Below are positions 40,101-50,941 of a stretch of DNA of 64,000 nt, in pieces (within the stretch, counting starts at the first letter, position 1; the number at the start of each line of letters is the position of its first letter). The position numbers and the translations under genes are program-made. The stretch comes from Amycolatopsis sulphurea (GTDB lineage Bacteria > Actinomycetota > Actinomycetes > Mycobacteriales > Pseudonocardiaceae), in the NCBI RefSeq assembly GCF_002564045.1, contig NZ_PDJK01000001.1:186001-250000 (forward strand), in the 5' to 3' direction. The notes beneath the pieces are model-generated. The model made no database searches. It saw nothing but the letters and a program-made list of their open reading frames with translations, and had not been told where the DNA came from.

Positions 40101-41273
40101 ATGTCCGTGGCAGAGAACAACGTTTCGGAAGCGCTTCGCGAGGGGGCCGTCATTCCGGCGGCCTCCCGCGCGGAGCGGTTCACCTCCTACGACGTCGCGG
40201 CCTTCGAGGTCCCCGGCGGGCGTGAGGAGAACTGGCGCTTCACTCCGATGAAGCGCCTGCGCGGCCTGCACGACGGCACCGCGGCCGCTTCGGGCGAGAT
40301 CACCCTGGAGACCGACGCGGCGCCGGAACTGAAGATCGAGACGGTCGGCCGTGACGACGTCCGCCTCGGCGAGGCGGGCGTGCCCAGCGACCGGATCGCG
40401 GCGCAGGCGTACTCCTCCTTCACGCAGGCCACCGTGGTGACCGTGCCGAAGGAGACCAAGGCGTCGAAGGCGTCGACGCTGCGCGTACACGGCCCCGGCG
40501 AGGGCAAGGTCGCGTACGGGCACCTGCAGGTTCGCGCCGAGGCGTTCGCCGAAGCGGTGATCGTGCTCGACCACGTCGGCTCCGGCACGTACGCGGACAA
40601 CGTCGAGTTCGTCATCGGCGACTCGGCGAAGATCACCGTGGTCAGCGTCCAGGACTGGGCCGACGACGCGGTGCACGTCTCCGAGCAGCACCTGCGGCTG
40701 GGCCGCGACGCGACGCTCAAGCACACCGTGGTCACCCTCGGCGGCGACTTGGTGCGCGTGTCGCCCACCGCGACCTTCGCGGACAAGGGCGGCGACGTGG
40801 AGATGCTCGGCCTGTACTTCGCCGACGCCGGGCAGCACCAGGAGCACCGGCTGTTCGTGGACCACGCGGTGGCCCACTGCAAGTCCAACGTGATGTACAA
40901 GGGCGCGCTGCAGGGCAACGACGCACACACCGTGTGGATCGGTGACGTGCTGATCCGCGCGGCCGCCGAGGCCACCGACACCTACGAGCTCAACCGCAAC
41001 CTGGTGCTCACGCCCGGGGCGCGCGCGGACTCGGTGCCGAACCTGGAGATCGAGACCGGCGAGATCGAAGGCGCCGGCCACGCGAGCGCCACGGGAAGGT
41101 TCGACGACGAGCAGTTGTTCTACCTCCAGTCGCGCGGTATCGGCGAGGAGGCCGCGCGCCGGCTGGTCGTGCGCGGGTTCTTCCACGAGATCCTGGTCCG
41201 CATCGGTGTGCCCGAGGTGCGCGAGCGCCTCGAAGCGGCGATCGAAGCCGAACTCGAAGCCGTCGGCGCCTGA
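40101..41273 (+). CDS. sufD: Fe-S cluster assembly protein SufD
   Basis: 390 residues. The partner of SufB in the SufBC2D scaffold. It contains the shared beta-helix core and the terminal [32 protein letters not shown] motif, parallel to that of Suf[19 protein letters not shown] at the N terminus is typical. It starts two bases after sufB, and 34 bases with a GAGGA site separate it from sufC. Confidence 0.95.
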   Translation: MSVAENNVSEALREGAVIPAASRAERFTSYDVAAFEVPGGREENWRFTPMKRLRGLHDGTAAASGEITLETDAAPELKIETVGRDDVRLGEAGVPSDRIAAQAYSSFTQATVVTVPKETKASKASTLRVHGPGEGKVAYGHLQVRAEAFAEAVIVLDHVGSGTYADNVEFVIGDSAKITVVSVQDWADDAVHVSEQHLRLGRDATLKHTVVTLGGDLVRVSPTATFADKGGDVEMLGLYFADAGQHQEHRLFVDHAVAHCKSNVMYKGALQGNDAHTVWIGDVLIRAAAEATDTYELNRNLVLTPGARADSVPNLEIETGEIEGAGHASATGRFDDEQLFYLQSRGIGEEAARRLVVRGFFHEILVRIGVPEVRERLEAAIEAELEAVGA

Positions 41274-41307
41274 GCCGGTCCGTCCACATCAGACTGAGGA
41301 ACACAGA

Positions 41308-42105
41308 ATGGCTACCCTGGAAATCAAGGACCTGCACGCTTCGGTGACCACCGAGGAAGGTGCCAAGGAGATCCTGAAGGGCGTGAACCTGACCATCCGG
41401 TCGGGGGAAACGCACGCGATCATGGGCCCCAACGGCTCCGGCAAGTCCACCCTGTCCTACGCCATCGCCGGGCACCCCAAGTACCAGGTCACCTCCGGCG
41501 AGGTGCTGCTGGACGGCGAGAACGTGCTCGAGATGAGCGTTGATGAACGCGCCCGCGCCGGCCTCTTCCTCGCCATGCAGTACCCGGTCGAGGTGCCCGG
41601 CGTCTCGATGTCGAACTTCCTGCGCACCGCGGCCACCGCGGTCCGGGGCGAGGCTCCCAAGCTGCGCCACTGGGTCAAGGAGGTCAAGGAGGAGATGGGC
41701 AAGCTCGGCATCTCGAGTGAGTTCGCCGAGCGCTCGGTGAACGAGGGCTTCTCCGGCGGGGAGAAGAAGCGGCACGAGATCCTGCAGCTGGCACTGCTCA
41801 GGCCGAAGTTCGCGATCCTCGACGAGACCGACTCCGGCCTCGACGTGGACGCGCTGCGGGTGGTCTCCGAGGGCGTCAACGAATACAAGGCGGGCAGCGA
41901 GGTCGGCGTCATGCTGATCACGCACTACACCCGGATCCTGCGGCACATCACCCCGGACTTCGTGCACGTGTTCGCCGGCGGCCGGGTGGTCGAGTCGGGC
42001 GGCCGCGAGCTGGCCGACGAGCTGGAGGAGAACGGGTACGTGAAGTACGTGGGCTCTGCCGAGCCCGCCGGCTCTGGAGGCATGAGCCAGTCGGCGAAGG
42101 CCTGA
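41308..42105 (+). CDS. sufC: Fe-S assembly ATPase SufC
   Basis: 265 residues of ABC ATPase. Walker [10 protein letters not shown], the SufC-specific signature [37 protein letters not shown], and a degenerate H-loop [11 protein letters not shown] binding by SufC drives the conformational change of SufB-SufD during cluster assembly. The last 15 residues are a Gly/Ser-rich tail not needed for the fold. Well-placed GAGGA before ATG 41308. Confidence 0.97.
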   Translation: MATLEIKDLHASVTTEEGAKEILKGVNLTIRSGETHAIMGPNGSGKSTLSYAIAGHPKYQVTSGEVLLDGENVLEMSVDERARAGLFLAMQYPVEVPGVSMSNFLRTAATAVRGEAPKLRHWVKEVKEEMGKLGISSEFAERSVNEGFSGGEKKRHEILQLALLRPKFAILDETDSGLDVDALRVVSEGVNEYKAGSEVGVMLITHYTRILRHITPDFVHVFAGGRVVESGGRELADELEENGYVKYVGSAEPAGSGGMSQSAKA

Positions 42106-43894
<1,789 letters not shown>

Positions 43895-43898
<4 letters not shown>

Positions 43899-44293
43899 GC
43901 GAAGAGACGGCCATCGACCCGCGTGCGGGGCGCACCGCCGCGGACCTGCCCGAGCAGGCCGCCGCCGTGCCCGCCGACGTGGCCAGGATCGAGGACATCG
44001 AAGAGGCGATGCGCGACGTCGTCGACCCGGAACTCGGCATCAACGTGGTGGATCTGGGCCTGGTCTACGACATCCGGGTGGAGGCCGACAACTCGGCGAC
44101 CCTGGACATGACGCTGACCTCGGCCGCCTGCCCGCTCACCGACGTGATCGAGGACCAGACCGGGGCCGCGCTGACCTCCGGCGGCCTGGTCAGCGACTTC
44201 CGGATCAACTGGGTCTGGATGCCGCCGTGGGGCCCGGAGAAGATCACCGAGGAGGGCCGCGAGCAGCTGCGCGCGCTCGGCTTCACGGTCTGA
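43895..44293 (+). CDS. sufT: Metal-sulfur cluster assembly factor (MIP18/DUF59, SufT-like)
   Basis: 132 residues. The DUF59 fold is clear: IEEAMRDVVDPELGINVVDLGLVYDIRVE, then MTLTSAACPLTDVIEDQ with the conserved Cys, and a WVWMPPWGPEKITEEGREQLRALGF end. SufT-like proteins help deliver Fe-S clusters to client proteins. The start overlaps the sufU stop, and it is the last gene of the operon (Rv1466-type). The first 35 residues are an acidic, Ala/Pro-rich extension. Confidence 0.92.
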
Positions 44294-44372
44294 GTTCTCT
44301 TTGCCGGAAGGTCATCCCGGGGGCCGCGCCGGGGTGGCCTTCCGTGTCTTCGTCGTTCACCGCAATCCCGTA

Positions 44373-44477
44373 TACTGTGCCGATCATTACCAATCCGACC
44401 ACAGTCACGGCCTCATGGCTTCGTAGCAACGGTTACGTGCAGGGTGGGGGCGGCCTACTTTTGGTCGGATCAGTAAC
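44373..44477 (+). promoter_or_regulatory. Candidate structured leader element, ynfA copy
   Basis: This 105-bp sequence matches 31109-31215 on the other strand, with 44390-44440 identical. It ends 66 bases before the ynfA ATG. TATACT (44371-44376) just upstream resembles a -10. In RNA, AUCCGACCA (44393-44401) pairs perfectly with UGGUCGGAU (44462-44470), enclosing the conserved CGUAGC-AACG-GUUACG hairpin. Both copies keep this closing stem although the 3' strands differ. Confidence 0.6.
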
Positions 44478-44543
44478 TACAGCCATGAATGAGGGACCGC
44501 GGGGCGCCGCTGCTGGTTCCGTGCTCGCGCCGGTAGCCGCCTG

Positions 44544-44879
44544 ATGACGGTCTTCCGTTCCATCGTGCTGTTCGTGGCCGCCGCGATTCTGGAGATCGGC
44601 GGTGCCTGGCTCATCTGGCAAGGCCTGCGCGAACATCGCGGCTGGTGGTGGGTCGGCGCCGGGATCGTGGCCCTCGGGCTCTACGGTTTCGTCGCCACGC
44701 TGCAGCCGGACGCCGATTTCGGCCGCATCCTCGCCGCGTACGGCGGGGTTTTCGTCGCCGGCTCGCTCGCCTGGGGGATGGTCGCGGACGGCTACCGCCC
44801 GGATCGCTACGACGTGCTGGGTGCACTGCTCTGCCTCGCCGGCGTCGCCGTGATCATGTACGCACCGCGAGGCGGGTAG
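44544..44879 (+). CDS. YnfA family (UPF0060) membrane protein
   Basis: 111 residues with four membrane helices. [60 protein letters not shown] and [22 protein letters not shown] are the YnfA/UPF0060 pattern, distantly related to small multidrug-resistance exporters. The substrate is not established. ATG 44544 lacks a clear Shine-Dalgarno. The candidate leader element upstream suggests regulation at the RNA level. Confidence 0.88.
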   Translation: MTVFRSIVLFVAAAILEIGGAWLIWQGLREHRGWWWVGAGIVALGLYGFVATLQPDADFGRILAAYGGVFVAGSLAWGMVADGYRPDRYDVLGALLCLAGVAVIMYAPRGG

Positions 44880-44983
44880 CACTCCGTCCACTGTGGACGA
44901 TCCTTTCGGGGTTCGGTGGAGGAGTCTGCTTTCGGCTGTGGCCGCCCCTGTGGTGAACTTCCAACCTCATCGAGGCGTACCCC

Positions 44984-45164
44984 AGGGTTCCGGCAAAGGT
45001 GGTCGGGGACCCGGCAGTGGGCGATGCGGAGGTGTGTGCGACCACCTCGTGGCGTGCGCCGGGCCGGTTTCGGGTCTGTGAAGGGGCCCTTCACGGACTC
45101 AGAGTCTGTGAAGGGCCCCTTCACAGACCTCCACAGACCTCCGCACCGACTTTGCCGACACCCT
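44984..45164 (+). mobile_element. MITE-like element, copy D (181 bp)
   Basis: Left end AGGGTTCCGGCAAAGGTGGT; right end complement AGGGTGTCGGCAAAGTCGGT. It has the CGACCACCTCGTGG block and nested palindrome (45078-45124) of the long form but lacks the GTGATCAGCAG block. The flanks do not show a 12-bp duplication. It adjoins a tandem repeat array that may have rearranged the right flank. Confidence 0.8.
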
Positions 45165-45430
45165 GGGAGTTTTCGGTTATGTCGAGTGGTTGACTGCGGC
45201 CTCGCGCCCGTTGGGGCGAGTTGTGTCCGAAGTCCGGTGTTTCGACTTACTTCAATCACCGGGAGGGTCGTGCCTGCTGGGAGTCCCGGGTTGTGTCGAG
45301 TGGTTGACTGTGGCCTCGCGTCCGACGGGGGGCGAGTTGCGTCCGAAGTCCGGTGTTTCGACCTACCTCGATCACCGGGAGAGCCGTGCCTGCCGGGAGT
45401 CCCGGGCTATGCCGAACGGCTGACCGCGAC
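45165..45430. repeat. About 115-bp tandem repeat from the 3' end of the EAL-GGDEF gene
   Basis: Units begin at 45181, 45295 and 45411 (spacing 114 and 116) and are 80-90% alike by eye. The last unit is the true 3' end of the minus-strand gene, including its stop. Earlier units carry decayed copies of its final codons (GAGGTCGCGGTCAGC-like) plus downstream sequence. The 15 bases right of copy D also belong to a unit. Confidence 0.8.
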
Positions 45431-47086
45431 CTCGCGCCCGATCCCGCGCAGCACCTCGACCCGGTCGCTGCCGGGGCGGCCGAGCACCCAGCTCGACCCG
45501 GGGACCGCCTTCGCGCGTTTCTTCAGCGGGGCCAGCAGCCGGGAAGCGTCCCGATAGGACGGAATCGACTCGGTCGCGCACACGAGCGTGGCCAGGGAGA
45601 CGGTGACCGGCATGCCCTCCGCGGACCACTCCGTGTCCAGCATCGCCGCGGCGACGGGGGCGATCTCGTCCACGTCGCAGACGATCAGGAAATCGTCGCC
45701 GCCGACGTGGCTGACCCGCATCCGCGGCAGTCTCCGGGTCAGTTCGGTGAGCGTTCTGCCGAGGGTGCGGATCAGGTCGTCGCCCGCGGCGAAGCCGGCC
45801 TTGTCGTTGACCATCTTGAACGCGTCCACGTCCAGCCAGGCGGCCACGAACGGCTCGCCGGTCGCGATCCGGCGTTCCACGTCGCGGGCCACCGCCTCGC
45901 TGCCTGGCAGCCGGGTGAGCGGGCTGAGCGTGACGGCCTCCTCGACTTTCGCCTCCGCGACCCCGCGCACGACGTCGGTGACCAGCACGACGCCGAGGCA
46001 GTGCCCGGCCCCGTCGACCACGACCACGTCGTCGCCGGTGCGAGCCCAGTCCGCGTCGGTGACCAGTTCGAGGAACTCCAGCGCGCTCGCCCCGGCCTCG
46101 ATGGTGTGCGGCTTGTCCGCCAGCCGCCCGGCTGGTCGCTTCGCGTGCAGAGCGTGACCGTACGGGCCGGTGACCGCGACGAGGAACCGTGTCCGGTCCA
46201 CCGACCACTGCGGACGGTGATTCTCGTCCACGCCGATCACTCCGCTCGGCGCGTCCGCGGCGGCCAGTACTTCGCGGACGTCGTCGCAGGTGGCGTCCTC
46301 GGGCAGGGTGGTGGCGGGGCGGAGGAAGTCCGCGATTCGCGGGGCCTGCGGGGGAGCGGGGGTGCGGCGGTCGTCCGGCACCACCGCGCCCGCCGCCGGG
46401 GCGGACCGGTGCGCGGCGGGCGGGGCCAGCAGGTTGCCCTGCGCGATCCGCACGCCGAGGCGCTGAGCCGCGTCCAGCTGCGGGCCGGTCTCGATGCCGG
46501 TCGCCACCATCCGGATGCTGGTCCGGGTCGTGAAGTGCAGCAGCGCTTCGACCACGGCCACCGAGGCCGGGTCGTCGGGCAGCCCGCGCAGCACGCTGCG
46601 ATCCAGCTTGATCAGGTCCACCGGGGCCCGCGCGAGCAGGGCCAGCGGCAGATCCCCGCGGCCGAGCCCGTCGAGGGCGAGCCGGAAGCCGAGTTCGGTG
46701 ACCATGCGCATCCCGGCCAGCAGCCGATCCGCGGGCAGGTGGGTGAACGGCGGCCCGATCTCGAGCACCACGTCGCGGGTGCGCCGCCCGGCCGCGCCGA
46801 GTTCGGCGATCAGCTCGTCGAACGCCGACGGCGCGGCGGCGAGCGTGCGGGCGGAGAGGTTCAGGTGCAACGGCAGCGCGCTGGGCCGGGTGGCCTCCTG
46901 CCGCACCGCGGCGGCGGCGAGCCCCAGGTCGACCTCGGTGAGCCGGCCGGCGCGGCGGGCCTCGGCAAGCAGCTCGTGCGCGGTGCCCCGGCCCGGTCGC
47001 GCGAGTGCTTCGTACGCGACAACGCCGCCGGTGTGCAGGCTGTACATCGGCTGAAAGGCGAAGCGGACCGCACGGAGCGTCGTCAC
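45407..47086 (-). CDS. EAL-CBS-GGDEF protein, probably degenerate in the EAL domain
   Basis: 559 residues. An EAL-type domain (about 1-235) begins FAFQPMYSLHTGGVVAYEALARP. Its metal and catalytic motifs are altered: DDFG is DGLGRG, LEITE is LEIGPPF and the AEGVET motif is ATGIET, so cyclic di-GMP hydrolysis is doubtful. A CBS-like pair (about 255-400) follows. The C-terminal GGDEF domain keeps LDVDAFKMVNDKAGFAAGDDLI and HVGGDDFLIV (about residue 460), so cyclase activity is possible; an RxxD inhibitory site is not evident. It is likely a sensor or regulator using c-di-GMP or nucleotides. Its 3' end has been duplicated downstream. Confidence 0.85.
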   Translation of the reverse strand: MTTLRAVRFAFQPMYSLHTGGVVAYEALARPGRGTAHELLAEARRAGRLTEVDLGLAAAAVRQEATRPSALPLHLNLSARTLAAAPSAFDELIAELGAAGRRTRDVVLEIGPPFTHLPADRLLAGMRMVTELGFRLALDGLGRGDLPLALLARAPVDLIKLDRSVLRGLPDDPASVAVVEALLHFTTRTSIRMVATGIETGPQLDAAQRLGVRIAQGNLLAPPAAHRSAPAAGAVVPDDRRTPAPPQAPRIADFLRPATTLPEDATCDDVREVLAAADAPSGVIGVDENHRPQWSVDRTRFLVAVTGPYGHALHAKRPAGRLADKPHTIEAGASALEFLELVTDADWARTGDDVVVVDGAGHCLGVVLVTDVVRGVAEAKVEEAVTLSPLTRLPGSEAVARDVERRIATGEPFVAAWLDVDAFKMVNDKAGFAAGDDLIRTLGRTLTELTRRLPRMRVSHVGGDDFLIVCDVDEIAPVAAAMLDTEWSAEGMPVTVSLATLVCATESIPSYRDASRLLAPLKKRAKAVPGSSWVLGRPGSDRVEVLRGIGREVAVSRSA

Positions 47087-47239
47087 CGGCCGATCGTCGC
47101 ATCGGCTCGCGCGAGAAGGAACCGTTGTCAGCAGATGTTCATCGCGGAGGAACCTGAGTTACCTGAATCGGAGTAACCCGGCAGGCTCTGCTTGCACTCT
47201 GCTTACACCACCCGAAAGTGGGAAAATTCCTCGCAGTGC

Positions 47240-49075
47240 TCAGCCTAGCAGGTGCCACCGCAGCCTCGGCGACGCGGTACGGAACACCCTGCCCATCGCG
47301 CCCGCGGTACCCGGAAGATCGTCCCGTCCGGACGTGAACGCCCGCTGCATCGCGGGCGGCAGCGAGAAGAAGAGCTCGAAGAACCCGGCGAGCTGATCCG
47401 GGGACATGCCGAGCAACGCACGCAAACCGTGACGCCGCAACACATGCACCGCTCGCGCCTCGACTGTCCACAGTGCCCGGTGCGCGGCCCGCGCGGCCGC
47501 GGCAGGCCCCGCGTCGAACGCTCCGGCGATCGCCCCCGCCACTACCGGAGCCAGCCGTAGCGCCGTGGCGAGGCTGTACCCGGTCGCCGGATGCACGAAC
47601 CCGCCCGCGACCCCGAACGGCACCACCCGCCCCCGCCCGGACATCGGCAGGTCGAGCACGATCCGCACCCGCTCCGCACGGCCCTCGGCAGGCACCCCGC
47701 AGGCCGCCAGCCGCGCCCGCAGCCGCGCGGCCAGCTCCCCGGCAGGCACCCCGGGGCGGCGGGCCAGCGAGGTCTCCTCCACGAGCACGGAACCGTCACC
47801 GCGCGGGAGAAAATAACAAAAAGCCGCATCGGGACCGGGGAGGGCGCCGTGGCGGGGACCGGCTCCGGCGGATGTCCCGCGAGGACCGGTGGCGCGGTTG
47901 ACGGGTGGGGGTGTGTCGGAGACCACGTCGTGGTGGGTGAGGTCGGGCGGGTTCGGATGGCCGGGGGTTGTGGGGTGGTGGGTGGCGGCCGGCGAGGTTC
48001 CTTTGTGGTGGGTCGTGCCGGGCGGGTCGGCTACGACGCCGTGGTCATCGATGGGGTCAGCTGGAGTCGCATGGTCGGTGCCGCGGAACCGGTTCGGCGG
48101 GGTTGTGCGGTGGTGGGCAGTTTCGGGCGAGTCGGCGGAATCCGGCGGGGTTGTGCGGTGGCCGCCGTGAGTCCGGTCAGAGGACGGAGCGTGGCCGGTC
48201 ATGCCGGGCTGATCGGGCATGGTCGCGTGGCGGTCGCCGCCGGAAAGATCCGGCAGCAGCCGGGCGGTGCCAGGCCGGGTCGGTGCGACGTCATGTCCGC
48301 CGGTGGCGTCCGGTGGATCCGCCCGGGTCGGCGGTCCGGGGCGATCGGTGCCGCCGGACGGGTCGGTGGGCCGCTCTACCTCGGGCTGAGCCGCTGGCGC
48401 TCCGCCACGTTCGACGACCTCGGGGCGATCCTGCGCGTACGCGCCGAGCGGACTCGCCGCGGCATCGGCATCGGCAACGGCACCCTGCCCGGCCCCACCC
48501 CACCCGGCTGAGAGCGCCTGACGACCCAACTCGGGATCATTCCGCCAGTCCATGAACACCGCCGTATCCGCAGCGTCCGGTATCAGGCGTTCAGCCGACT
48601 CCGCCGGGATGACCAGGCCGTACGCGGTCTGCTCCGCCCGTGGCCCGCGGGGCCGCCCACCGGACAGGGTCCTGGCGGCGCCCGTCGCGTCGACGACCAC
48701 GGCCGCGGTCAGACGGCGGCCGTCGGCGAGCAGCACCGTCGAGCCGTGCGGGCCGTGGTCGGCGGTGATCACACGGCCGGTCAGGATCGTCACTTCGGGG
48801 GCGGTAAGCCAGTTTCGGAGGCCGTCGTTCGCCAGGACCAGGTAGTCGCGGTCCAGGTGGTGCTCGCGGGTGCCGTAGGCGACGGTCCTGGCCGGGGCAG
48901 CGGCGATCGCGGTGGCGGGCAGGCCGGGCACTTCGTCCGACCACAGTCCGTACGTCGCCTGCCACGGGCGGTGCGGGGACGGGTCGACCAAGGTGGTTGC
49001 CAGCCCCCGCCGGGCGCACGCGCGGGCGAGGGCTCGTCCGGCGGGGCCGCCTCCCGCCACCAGCACGTCGGTCAT
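47240..49075 (-). CDS. Lycopene cyclase with a large low-complexity insertion
   Basis: 611 residues; related enzymes are about 380-420. The FAD-binding start MTDVLVAGGGPAGRALARAC, TAYGLVIPAE, VFMDWRND, then FCYFLPRGDGSVLVEETSLARRPGVP and GGFVHPATGYSLATAL are CrtL/CrtY lycopene beta-cyclase motifs. It closes the beta-ionone rings of carotenoids. Residues about 186-414 are a Pro/Thr/His/Gly-rich, degenerate-repeat insertion placed between MDWRN and FCYFLP, which are adjacent in normal family members. The reading frame stays open. No other carotenoid gene is nearby. ATG 49075 lies 50 bases from dgt on the other strand. Confidence 0.88.
   Translation of the reverse strand: MTDVLVAGGGPAGRALARACARRGLATTLVDPSPHRPWQATYGLWSDEVPGLPATAIAAAPARTVAYGTREHHLDRDYLVLANDGLRNWLTAPEVTILTGRVITADHGPHGSTVLLADGRRLTAAVVVDATGAARTLSGGRPRGPRAEQTAYGLVIPAESAERLIPDAADTAVFMDWRNDPELGRQALSAGWGGAGQGAVADADAAASPLGAYAQDRPEVVERGGAPAAQPEVERPTDPSGGTDRPGPPTRADPPDATGGHDVAPTRPGTARLLPDLSGGDRHATMPDQPGMTGHAPSSDRTHGGHRTTPPDSADSPETAHHRTTPPNRFRGTDHATPADPIDDHGVVADPPGTTHHKGTSPAATHHPTTPGHPNPPDLTHHDVVSDTPPPVNRATGPRGTSAGAGPRHGALPGPDAAFCYFLPRGDGSVLVEETSLARRPGVPAGELAARLRARLAACGVPAEGRAERVRIVLDLPMSGRGRVVPFGVAGGFVHPATGYSLATALRLAPVVAGAIAGAFDAGPAAAARAAHRALWTVEARAVHVLRRHGLRALLGMSPDQLAGFFELFFSLPPAMQRAFTSGRDDLPGTAGAMGRVFRTASPRLRWHLLG
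47834..48520 (-). repeat. In-frame low-complexity insertion inside lycopene cyclase
   Basis: About 687 bases encoding imperfect repeats of HHRTTPP, PDPTHH and DPPGTTHH type. For example GGCGGGGTTGTGCGGTGG occurs at both 48098 and 48147 (plus strand). The length is a multiple of three by design or selection. It would form a disordered loop of about 229 residues. Confidence 0.8.
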
Positions 49076-49111
49076 GCTCCGATCCTGCCGCACGGAGCGG
49101 GTACGGGCCGA

Positions 49112-49117
49112 TACGGT
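49112..49117 (+). promoter_or_regulatory. Candidate -10 box for leaderless dgt transcript
   Basis: TACGGT lies seven bases before the dgt ATG at 49125, consistent with leaderless transcription. No clear -35. Confidence 0.35.
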
Positions 49118-49124
49118 GGACTGC

Positions 49125-50687
49125 ATGCACGAGATCGACCCGAGGGCCGCCCGCCGCGACCCGGCGGGCTCGGCCGGTGGGTTCACCGACCTGGCGGCCG
49201 GCCCGTTCCGCGTGGACCGCGACCGGATCACCGCCTCGCCGTTCTTCGCCCGCCTCGGCGGGGTAACGCAGGTGGTCAGCGCGGGCGATTCCGGGCTGCT
49301 GCACAACCGGCTCACGCACAGCCTGAAGGTCGCCCAGGTCGCCCGCGCGATCGCGGAGCGGATCATCGGCGCGAGCGAGTCCGCGGAGCTGGCCACCAAG
49401 CTCGGCGGCTGCGATCCGGACGCGTGCGAGGCCGCGGCGCTGGCCCACGACCTCGGGCATCCGCCGTTCGGCCACCTCGGCGAGCAGACGCTGGACCGGC
49501 TCGCCCGGCACCGGTTCGGCCTGGCCGACGGGTTCGAGGGCAACGCCCAGACCTTCCGCATCCTGACCACCACCGACGTGCGCGGGCCGTCCGCGATCGG
49601 GCTCGATCTGACCACCGCGGTGCGGGCCGCGGTGCTCAAATACCCGTGGGCACGGCTGCACATCCCGCAGCCGCACCCGTCGGCGATACCCCAGCCGCCC
49701 CGCGGCGCCGCCGAGCCGGACGACGCGCCGGGTACCGGCTCGAGCAAGTTCTCCGCCTACGTCACCGAACTCGACGACTTCGCGCAGGCCCGCGCCCCGT
49801 TCGCCGGGCGGATCGAGCCGTGGCAGCAGACCGTCGAAGCGTCCGTAATGGACACTGCCGACGACATCGCCTACGCGATCCACGATCTGCAGGACTTCCA
49901 CCGGATCGGCGTGCTGCAGCACGCCCCGGTGGCCGCCGAGCTGGGGGAGTGGCTCGCGCACGCGGCGGAGCTGGCCGCGCTGTCCGACGCCGGGCTCGCC
50001 GCCGAGCTGCGCCGGCCGGGCCGTTCGCTGGAGCAGCTGCGCCGCCGGATGCACCTCAAGGACGGCTGGATCGTGGACGACGAGGCGTTCACCGAGGCCG
50101 TCGCCCGGGTCCGCCACGAACTGGTGGACGGCCTGCTGGACACCGGGTTCGACGGCTCCACCGAAGCCGAACAGGCCACGGCGGCGTTCTCCGCGAGCTG
50201 GAGTTCCCGGCTGGTCAACGGGGTTTTCCTGCTGTCCTCGCCCTCCACCCGGTCCGGGCACCTGTCGCTGCGCCCCGCGCAGTGGCACGAGGTGCAGGTA
50301 CTCAAGTTCGTGCACCGCCGGTTCGTGTTGCTGCGCCCGGATCTCGCGTTGCACCAGCGTGGCCAGGCCGGCCTGGTGACCACCCTGGCGGACGCGCTGG
50401 AGAGCTGGCTGCTCGACCGCGACGAGCTGTCCCGGCTGCCCCGCCGGCTGCACGATCTGGTCGAGCTGGCGCACGAGGAGTACGCCGGGATCGCCCGTAC
50501 CGCACCGGAATTGCTGATCGGCGCGACCGGGGAACGGGTCGAGGGCCCGGACGCGGTGCAGGGGCTGGCCCGCGGCCGCGCGGTGGTCGACTTCATCGCT
50601 TCGCTGACCGACAAGCAGGCCGTGACCCTGCTCGACGCGCTGTCCGGCCGGTCCGGGCAGCCGTGGTCGGATTCGTTCGTGCTCTGA
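49125..50687 (+). CDS. dgt: dGTP triphosphohydrolase-like protein (HD domain)
   Basis: 520 residues. The HD-domain motifs are intact: NRLTHSLKVAQVARAI (first His), AAALAHDLGHPPFGHLGEQ (His-Asp pair and second His) and VMDTADDIAYAIHDLQDF (distal Asp). Dgt enzymes hydrolyse dNTPs to nucleosides and triphosphate, controlling pool size and sometimes limiting phage. It is about 100 residues longer than many bacterial Dgt1 proteins, with a Pro-rich loop near residues 180-210. ATG 49125 (MHEIDPR) follows a leaderless-type -10 box. Confidence 0.93.
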   Translation: MHEIDPRAARRDPAGSAGGFTDLAAGPFRVDRDRITASPFFARLGGVTQVVSAGDSGLLHNRLTHSLKVAQVARAIAERIIGASESAELATKLGGCDPDACEAAALAHDLGHPPFGHLGEQTLDRLARHRFGLADGFEGNAQTFRILTTTDVRGPSAIGLDLTTAVRAAVLKYPWARLHIPQPHPSAIPQPPRGAAEPDDAPGTGSSKFSAYVTELDDFAQARAPFAGRIEPWQQTVEASVMDTADDIAYAIHDLQDFHRIGVLQHAPVAAELGEWLAHAAELAALSDAGLAAELRRPGRSLEQLRRRMHLKDGWIVDDEAFTEAVARVRHELVDGLLDTGFDGSTEAEQATAAFSASWSSRLVNGVFLLSSPSTRSGHLSLRPAQWHEVQVLKFVHRRFVLLRPDLALHQRGQAGLVTTLADALESWLLDRDELSRLPRRLHDLVELAHEEYAGIARTAPELLIGATGERVEGPDAVQGLARGRAVVDFIASLTDKQAVTLLDALSGRSGQPWSDSFVL

Positions 50688-50941
50688 AGCGCCCCCATGC
50701 CCTGAAGGTTCCTGCGCGCCCCAGGTTCCGGTGCGCCGCATTCCCTGTGCGCTGAAGGTTCCCGCGAGCGGTTCGGCCGAACGGCGCACGACTTCCGGTG
50801 GATTTGGGGAGAGTTCTCCCGTTCGTCACTCCAACGGCTGATTTTTCGCGCGGTGCCCGGACCCTTAGCTGGGACGCAGCCGGTGTTCACCGGCGTTGGC
50901 AGCGTGAGTCGGGGCACGCGGTGCGAGATTCGGAGGCGCAT
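50688..50941. other. Intergenic region between dgt and the protease gene
   Basis: 254 bases. It begins with short direct repeats of GAAGGTTCC(C/T)GCG type (50703-50770), but no clear promoter or RNA. It probably carries the protease promoter. Confidence 0.4.

Noticed and set aside
44972-45176. 12-bp target duplication around copy D
   Set aside because: The flanks GAGGCGTACCCC and GGGAGTTTTCGG do not match; the right flank belongs to a tandem array.
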